DNA from: Hofstenia miamia
Lineage: Eukaryota > Xenacoelomorpha > Acoela
Assembly (NCBI GenBank): GCA_004352715.1
Contig: SCFE01000075.1
Location: 1,880,860 to 1,944,859, forward strand
DNA length: 64,000 bases
Reading direction: 5' to 3'
Both the position numbers and the translations under genes were made by a program. Positions within the stretch are counted from its first letter, which is position 1. The number at the start of each line of letters is the position of its first letter. A model generated the notes under the pieces. It ran no database searches. It was not told where the DNA came from and was given only the letters and a program-made list of their open reading frames with translations. Shown piece after piece: positions 61,501 to 64,000 of this stretch.

Positions 61501-64000
61501 AGTATTAAATTGGTTACAGTTCCATGGAAATAGACTCCAATAGTTTCTGTTAGGTCTGGATGAAAACTTAGCATGAGGAAAATTTTTTGTGCCTCATATC
61601 CAAAACTATAACTTTGAAGTCCTTAACCATGAATCTGAAGGATAAATGAATAATTAATTAATTATTTAAACTACATTTAATAATTACGCTATGCCCATAA
61701 AATCAGTTTGTTTGAAATGTCTTGGATAGTGCGAAATCGTCTTAAAAAACGTTTTATCTAACTCAGTGGCACTTTCAGGTTGGATCCCAAACCATGCGAA
61801 AAAAATCACATTTAGAGAAATATATTTTTTGTTAGCTATCATAAATTTTGATACCGATCATCGGTACTTCTAGTATCACTTAAATACGTACCGTAAACAT
61901 TTAAGCAAGCCACTAAATGATAATTTGAAAACATACTGTATTACAAAGTAAAGTAGGTCCAGTAAATTTTCGGACCATAAATTTTATCTAAATTGTAGCA
62001 AAATTTGGTCAGAGAAATAACTTAATAAATTGTAAAACCCTTCATTAGTGTCATCCGTCTTTGATCTAACGAAATTACATTATAATTAATATTCAAAAGA
62101 GAAAGAATTATAATGAAGCAGTGTTTGAACAAATAATTCACACTGTGATTCGACATTTGAAGCTCCGAATGCTTTCGTATTAAAAATTTAAATTAATTCG
62201 AAGTATTTTAGAATTGAAAGACTTCTTATTCCCTTTCATTACTTCTTTATTAACTTTCTTAACATTTAATTATCATAACAAAGTGTTTATAAATAAAAGA
62301 CGAATTTTAAATTTATGCTTATTTCGAAGGAAATGCAGACGATTAGGTAATATTAGAAATATTTCCATCTTTTCATCATTATAATTGCTAAAGTACATTG
62401 CTTATACAAATTGAATTTTAATAAATATTCTTTGAAATATTCAGCTTTTATAAATATTAAAATGTGCATATAATTGTTCAGTTTTGGATTTGTATTCGCT
62501 ATTAATACAAGGAATCAACACAAGTATGTTAATTACGGTTGCTAGAATTTTAAAGTAAGGAAATTCAAGTAGTGAAAATTTAAAGCGAGATAATTTGTTT
62601 TATCATGGTTAGGGTAAGAGCCATGCCAATAGTGGCATTTGTTTTGATGAACTTTGTCAAAAATTATTGCGTTTACTTTGGTCATTTCCTGGTTTTCTAG
62701 TGCTACATACCATTTAGTGCTACATACCATTTGAAAGCCCTAATCTTCATCTATATTAATATGCAATAATATTGACCATAGGTAGTACATAGCCTGCTCA
62801 CAACCCGCCCAAATTTGGTCAACCCTGATAAATCAGTGTCAGTTTCGAAAAATATTTTTTTGTTTTTAACGGGGAATCAACACAAGTATGTTAATTACGG
62901 TTGCTAGAATTTTAAAGTAAGGAAATTCAAGTAGTGAAAATTTAAAGCGAGATAATTTGTTTTATCATGGTTAGGGTAAGAGCCATGCCAATAGTGGCAT
63001 TTGTTTTGATGAACTTTGTCAAAAATTATTGCGTTTACTTTGGTCATTTCCTGGTTTTCTAGTGCTACATACCATTTAGTGCTACATACCATTTGAAAGC
63101 CCTAATCTTCATCTATATTAATATGCAATAATATTGACCATAGGTAGTACATAGCCTGCTCACAACCCGCCCAAATTTGGTCAACCCTGATAAATCAGTG
63201 TCAGTTTCGAAAAATATTTTTTTGTTTTTAACGACTGAAAATTACGTGAAAATCATTCTGATAGTTTCAAAAAATTTCCAGTTTTTCTAAGCATTCAGGA
63301 ACCCACTGAGGGAACTCAATATTGGTCCTATGACTTAGCGGCTTATGTCGTTCGAAAGATTTAGACTTAATCTATATGAATATTAAATATAAACTTGTAT
63401 AATATATTTTGTCAATTTACACAACGCATAAAAATGTATAGCCTCGCCCCTCAAATAGGTTGGATTTAAAGATTTTGACTATATATGGGTCTCGGGAGTT
63501 TAAAAAATTGTTCTTGCGCTATCAGAAACAAAAACTATTGAATTATTGTATAAAAATTGAAGTTAAAAGTTTTGGTCAAACTGATTCTGCAAAGGCTATC
63601 ATTTTTTTTGCAAAGTTAAACATAACCTGTTACGACCATATCTTCAAAAGTACTACATTTACTCTGACTTTTATACTCGCATATGTTTGTGGTTGTCTAG
63701 AAGCCCTAACCCCTTCAGCAAAGGCTATCATTTTCCCATGCCTATTATTGGAGTTAGGGTTCGGGGTAGGACTAGTTTACTTTAAGGTTAAGTTTGGGGG
63801 TTTTAATTTTTCTGCAACCTTGAATTTTCCTAACTAAAATTTCACAAAATTGATAATTTCAGCAGTAGCCGTTGATACCAAAAATCACTTTTTATTTGTG
63901 TAATTTATATGCAAATGCATGCATAACACTCATATTTGTAATTTAGTGTAGAAACATTCAACGGGACAGCTGAAGCAGGATCCGATTACATTCCACTACA
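33112..64000 (+). CDS. NCX: Na+/Ca2+ exchanger (NCX/SLC8 family), N-terminal half
   Basis: Eight exons with matching phases: 33112(or 33115)-33312, 38954-39198, 41105-41204, 45613-45748, 49886-49969, 53517-53677, 56147-56328, 63947-64000 onward. They give about 386 residues. The protein is a plasma-membrane antiporter that exports Ca2+ using the Na+ gradient. In order: a cysteine-containing outer segment (SCPKEYKCSDRGLILPI), membrane segments, the first alpha repeat (NLTLMALGSSAPEILLSLIE; GPSTIVGSAAFN), two further membrane segments, a cytoplasmic loop, and the start of the first Calx-beta domain, which binds regulatory Ca2+. The rest lies beyond the right edge. The introns total almost 30 kb and contain many transposon remnants. 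The true start is unresolved: the ATG at 33115 follows an AG acceptor, and family members usually have a signal peptide exon upstream. Confidence 0.93.
33313..38043. other. NCX first intron, left part
   Basis: AT-rich. No recognisable element. A splice-flanked open stretch at 37649-37739 was considered and rejected as an NCX exon. Confidence 0.5.
38044..38826. mobile_element. hAT-like non-autonomous element in NCX intron
   Basis: Starts CAGCGTTGTTGCTCAACCCG and ends with the inverse of CAGAGTTGCAACTGGGTCAC, so CAG(A/C)GTTG ends and shared C-rich subterminal words (GACCCGG, GACCAGG) are visible. Flanks GAAACTAT and GTAGCAAT agree at only 5 of 8, so the target duplication is decayed or absent. 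No transposase. It ends 127 bp before the alpha-1 exon. Confidence 0.5.
38954..39198 (+). CDS. NCX: NCX exon: alpha-1 repeat
   Basis: Acceptor CTTAG, donor GTAAAA. Reads EVEVRVWNDTVANLTLMALG, SSAPEILLSLIEIVGN and GPSTIVGSAAFNLLVIT. These are the cation-binding motifs of the family, with all key residues I can recognise intact. Confidence 0.96.
39217..39257. repeat. (TA)n microsatellite
   Basis: Begins about 20 bp after the donor of the alpha-1 exon. Confidence 0.9.
40165..40236. repeat. (TA)n microsatellite, interrupted
   Basis: About 70 bp of TA with TTTA/AAAT interruptions, partly self-complementary. Confidence 0.9.
41105..41204 (+). CDS. NCX: NCX exon: membrane segment after alpha-1
   Basis: Joins in phase 2 (AG|A, Arg) and reads TIKEVNVFILTSFFSVMAYV, WLFFILKVSSKNE. 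Corresponds to the RKIKHLRVFFVT region of vertebrate NCX1. Too short for an ORF search; found by phase and family order. Confidence 0.9.
43100..44110 (-). pseudogene. Decayed LINE 3' region
   Basis: Read on the minus strand, frames broken by stops contain IAGCEQLAQKEYKFNHDKV-like text (about 43560-43490, partly reconstructed over a stop) and VVQVVLGALGTAP (about 43190-43140), both typical of the C-terminal part of LINE reverse transcriptases ('AGCxxLAxxEY..RH', 'GALG'). A segment near 44060-43980 reads CINAYDKTLGANTV. On the + strand this appears as a conspicuous CT-rich block. It lies within an NCX intron. Confidence 0.55.
45613..45748 (+). CDS. NCX: NCX exon: last N-terminal membrane segment and start of loop
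   Basis: Phase 0 in, phase 1 out. Reads VKLWEAVITLMLFPVLVLLA, YVLDKGICKKKRVADLSVED. The basic inhibitory-peptide-like stretch that follows the membrane segment in NCX1 is here reduced to CKKKR. Confidence 0.88.
47642..47678. repeat. (TA)n(TTTA)n microsatellite
   Basis: TA repeat followed by TTTA units at the left edge of the GCGCTAAGTA repeat region. Confidence 0.85.
47680..48206. repeat. Inverted-repeat region with recurring GCGCTAAGTA motif
   Basis: GCGCTAAGTA at 47753-47762 is repeated in inverse at 48194-48203. Near copies occur at 47682-47692 (GACGCTAAGTA), about 47712 (GGGCGCTCTAGTA) and about 48137 (GGGCGCTACGTA). The block is flanked on both sides by TA microsatellites. A non-autonomous transposon is likely, but exact ends are unclear. 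Confidence 0.5.
48207..48231. repeat. (TA)n microsatellite
   Basis: TA repeat directly at the right edge of the inverted-repeat region. Confidence 0.88.
49886..49969 (+). CDS. NCX: NCX exon: cytoplasmic loop
   Basis: Acceptor TTTAG, donor GTATTT. Reads (N)GDQLDLASSRNSGHVDKTQV, AKILQSI; phase 1 to phase 1. Confidence 0.8.
50100..51620 (-). pseudogene. Decayed LINE with reverse-transcriptase traces
   Basis: On the minus strand, 51594-51382 (HYQTDKETPYHKVLTTTESG) and the broken continuation to about 51190 (TNAFNEFYAGIS) resemble the linker before reverse transcriptase. 50735-50496 contains IMVKFADCSNFI, a degenerate form of the FADD catalytic box. Stops and shifts separate these. It lies in an NCX intron. 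Confidence 0.45.
51701..52206. repeat. 253-bp tandem duplication
   Basis: 51701-51953 repeats as 51954-52206 with only a few changes. Each unit contains a GC-rich near-palindrome (GGCCTGCGGGCC and neighbours) that stands out from the AT-rich surroundings and resembles subterminal sequence of hAT elements. Confidence 0.88.
53517..53677 (+). CDS. NCX: NCX exon: loop before Calx-beta
   Basis: Reads (G)DNADVTPEVAAQIVSMRV, EEMPHSRAWHRVSATRSIMG. The SRAWHRVSATRSIMG part matches SRAFYRIQATRLMTG of NCX1, which fixes its place just before the Ca2+-binding domains. Confidence 0.92.
54040..55075 (-). pseudogene. Decayed CR1/Jockey-type LINE, reverse-transcriptase part
   Basis: On the minus strand, about 55075-55000 reads VLDFRKAFDSVPHGLLIHKL, the conserved reverse-transcriptase motif, followed by FLIFINDIP-like text near 54910. 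About 54550-54450 reads YAFQIWFPSSKDVDKLERLQ, RRCTKLI, the usual C-terminal signature. Frames are interrupted. It lies in an NCX intron, opposite to NCX. Confidence 0.7.
55097..55119. repeat. (TA)n microsatellite
   Basis: TA repeat just right of the LINE remnant. Confidence 0.88.
55229..55450. other. Block with repeated TCCCATGGGA palindromes
   Basis: TCCCATGGGA occurs at about 55237-55246 and 55261-55270, and 'GGGACTGAGATGAGAC/ GACTGGGACTA' words recur to 55440. It looks like part of a mobile element, without definable ends. Confidence 0.35.
55551..55595. repeat. (TA)n microsatellite
   Basis: TA repeat with one GTA interruption. Confidence 0.88.
56147..56328 (+). CDS. NCX: NCX exon: start of first Calx-beta domain
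   Basis: Acceptor TTTTAG, donor GTATAT. Reads LAVIEFTTTTCAIFENEQ, LAHLTVRRCGCMSSQVVVR; the pattern 'IEF...C...EN...L.V.R.G' is that of Calx-beta. Confidence 0.92.
56329..58849. other. NCX intron, left of the Tc1-like element
   Basis: AT-rich; only the TA microsatellite at 56606-56631 is recognisable. Confidence 0.5.
56606..56631. repeat. (TA)n microsatellite
   Basis: TA repeat in the last NCX intron, 280 bp after the Calx-beta exon. Confidence 0.88.
58852..60182 (-). mobile_element. Tc1-like DNA transposon, inactive copy with both ends
   Basis: Left end CAGTCTTGGCCAAAAGTTTG and right end, in inverse, CAGTAATGGCCAAAAGTTTG bound a 1331-bp unit between TA dinucleotides (58850-58851, 60183-60184). 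Ends of the 'CAGT..TGGCCAAAAGTTTG' kind are classic for Tc1. It lies in an NCX intron in reverse orientation. Confidence 0.93.
59018..59980 (-). pseudogene. Tc1-like transposase, broken
   Basis: Starts near 59980 with MEKHVNYLEEYQLK and stops early. Traces of the DNA-binding region (VKTLQRTAVKGDFSSKTRSG near 59860-59810) follow. The catalytic part 59585-59208 reads MFTHETTIEQF, where active relatives have FTDE or FSDE, so the first catalytic Asp is His here. After a shift, GAPCHQATAIKRW (about 59310) marks the second motif, and GNSPDLNPIENLLDYIKTK (about 59230-59170) keeps the third with its Glu. The frame ends AVHGRHTKY at 59018. Inactive by several lesions. Confidence 0.88.
60185..62511. 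other. NCX intron between Tc1-like element and tandem duplication
   Basis: AT-rich; nothing recognisable on either strand. Confidence 0.5.
62512..63235. repeat. 362-bp tandem duplication
   Basis: 62512-62873 repeats as 62874-63235, apparently without differences, so two identical 62-codon minus-strand frames appear at 62542-62730 and 62904-63092. The unit shows no known gene. Confidence 0.92.
63589..63837. other. Direct repeat plus telomere-like words near the window end
   Basis: GCAAAGGCTATCATTTT occurs at 63589-63605 and 63718-63734. The second copy is preceded by CCCTAACCCC and followed by GTTAGGGTT and AAGGTTAAG words, similar in kind to the arms of the element at 4680-5258. A 125-codon frame (63460-63837) crosses this block and is not called as a gene. 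Confidence 0.4.
63947..64000 (+). CDS. NCX: NCX exon (partial): Calx-beta domain
   Basis: After ATTTAG; joins in phase 2 to give (S)VETFNGTAEAGSDYIPL, the conserved 'TxxGTAxAGSDY' motif of Calx-beta. Runs off the window. Confidence 0.92.

Noticed and set aside
63460-63837. 125-codon open frame
   Set aside because: It spans direct repeats and telomere-like low-complexity sequence inside an NCX intron and has no recognisable domain.

Overview
The window is animal (eukaryotic) nuclear DNA. It is strongly AT-rich, its coding sequence is cut into short exons with GT-AG introns, and it carries TA microsatellites, Tc1/mariner, hAT-like and piggyBac-like elements, degraded LINEs and scaffold gaps (three of exactly 1000 N). 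The recognisable proteins are metazoan: a cohesin SMC1 and SLC8-type Na+/Ca2+ exchanger (NCX) segments. An invertebrate is likely; I cannot name the species.

Layout. 1-6305: ten phase-consistent exons on the + strand give the C-terminal 306 residues of a protein I do not recognise. 4680-5258: an intronic MITE-like element whose arms are telomere-like (CCCTAA-type) sequence in opposite orientation. 8467-9834: a compact two-exon gene with its own TATA box and Kozak start, product unknown. 9374-15186: MITE-like elements (mariner-type, TTAA-flanked piggyBac-type, hAT-type with an 8-bp target duplication). 15463-16621 (-): the C-terminal end of an NCX, with one 74-nt exon duplicated in tandem. 18528-21802: two 1000-N gaps around a decayed LINE. 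21974-23194: a complete-ended but broken mariner-like element. 23630-24330: hAT-like transposase remnant. 25128-28352 (-): the 5' seven exons of SMC1 (head and first coiled coil only), with a small assembly duplication inside exon 5. 30955-31092: a 21-bp minisatellite, then a 1000-N gap. 33112-64000 (+): N-terminal half of an NCX in eight exons running off the right edge, with very large introns holding LINE remnants, a hAT-like element, a Tc1-like element (58852-60182) and two recent-looking tandem duplications (51701-52206, 62512-63235).

The two NCX parts face each other's opposite strand and lie on different contigs, so either there are two NCX genes or the scaffold order/orientation is wrong. 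SMC1 likewise stops at the middle of the protein with nothing matching downstream before the gap. No operon, CRISPR array, rRNA or tRNA gene was seen. The strongest points for follow-up are the duplicated NCX exon, the split NCX, the two unrecognised genes, and the telomere-like inverted-repeat element.
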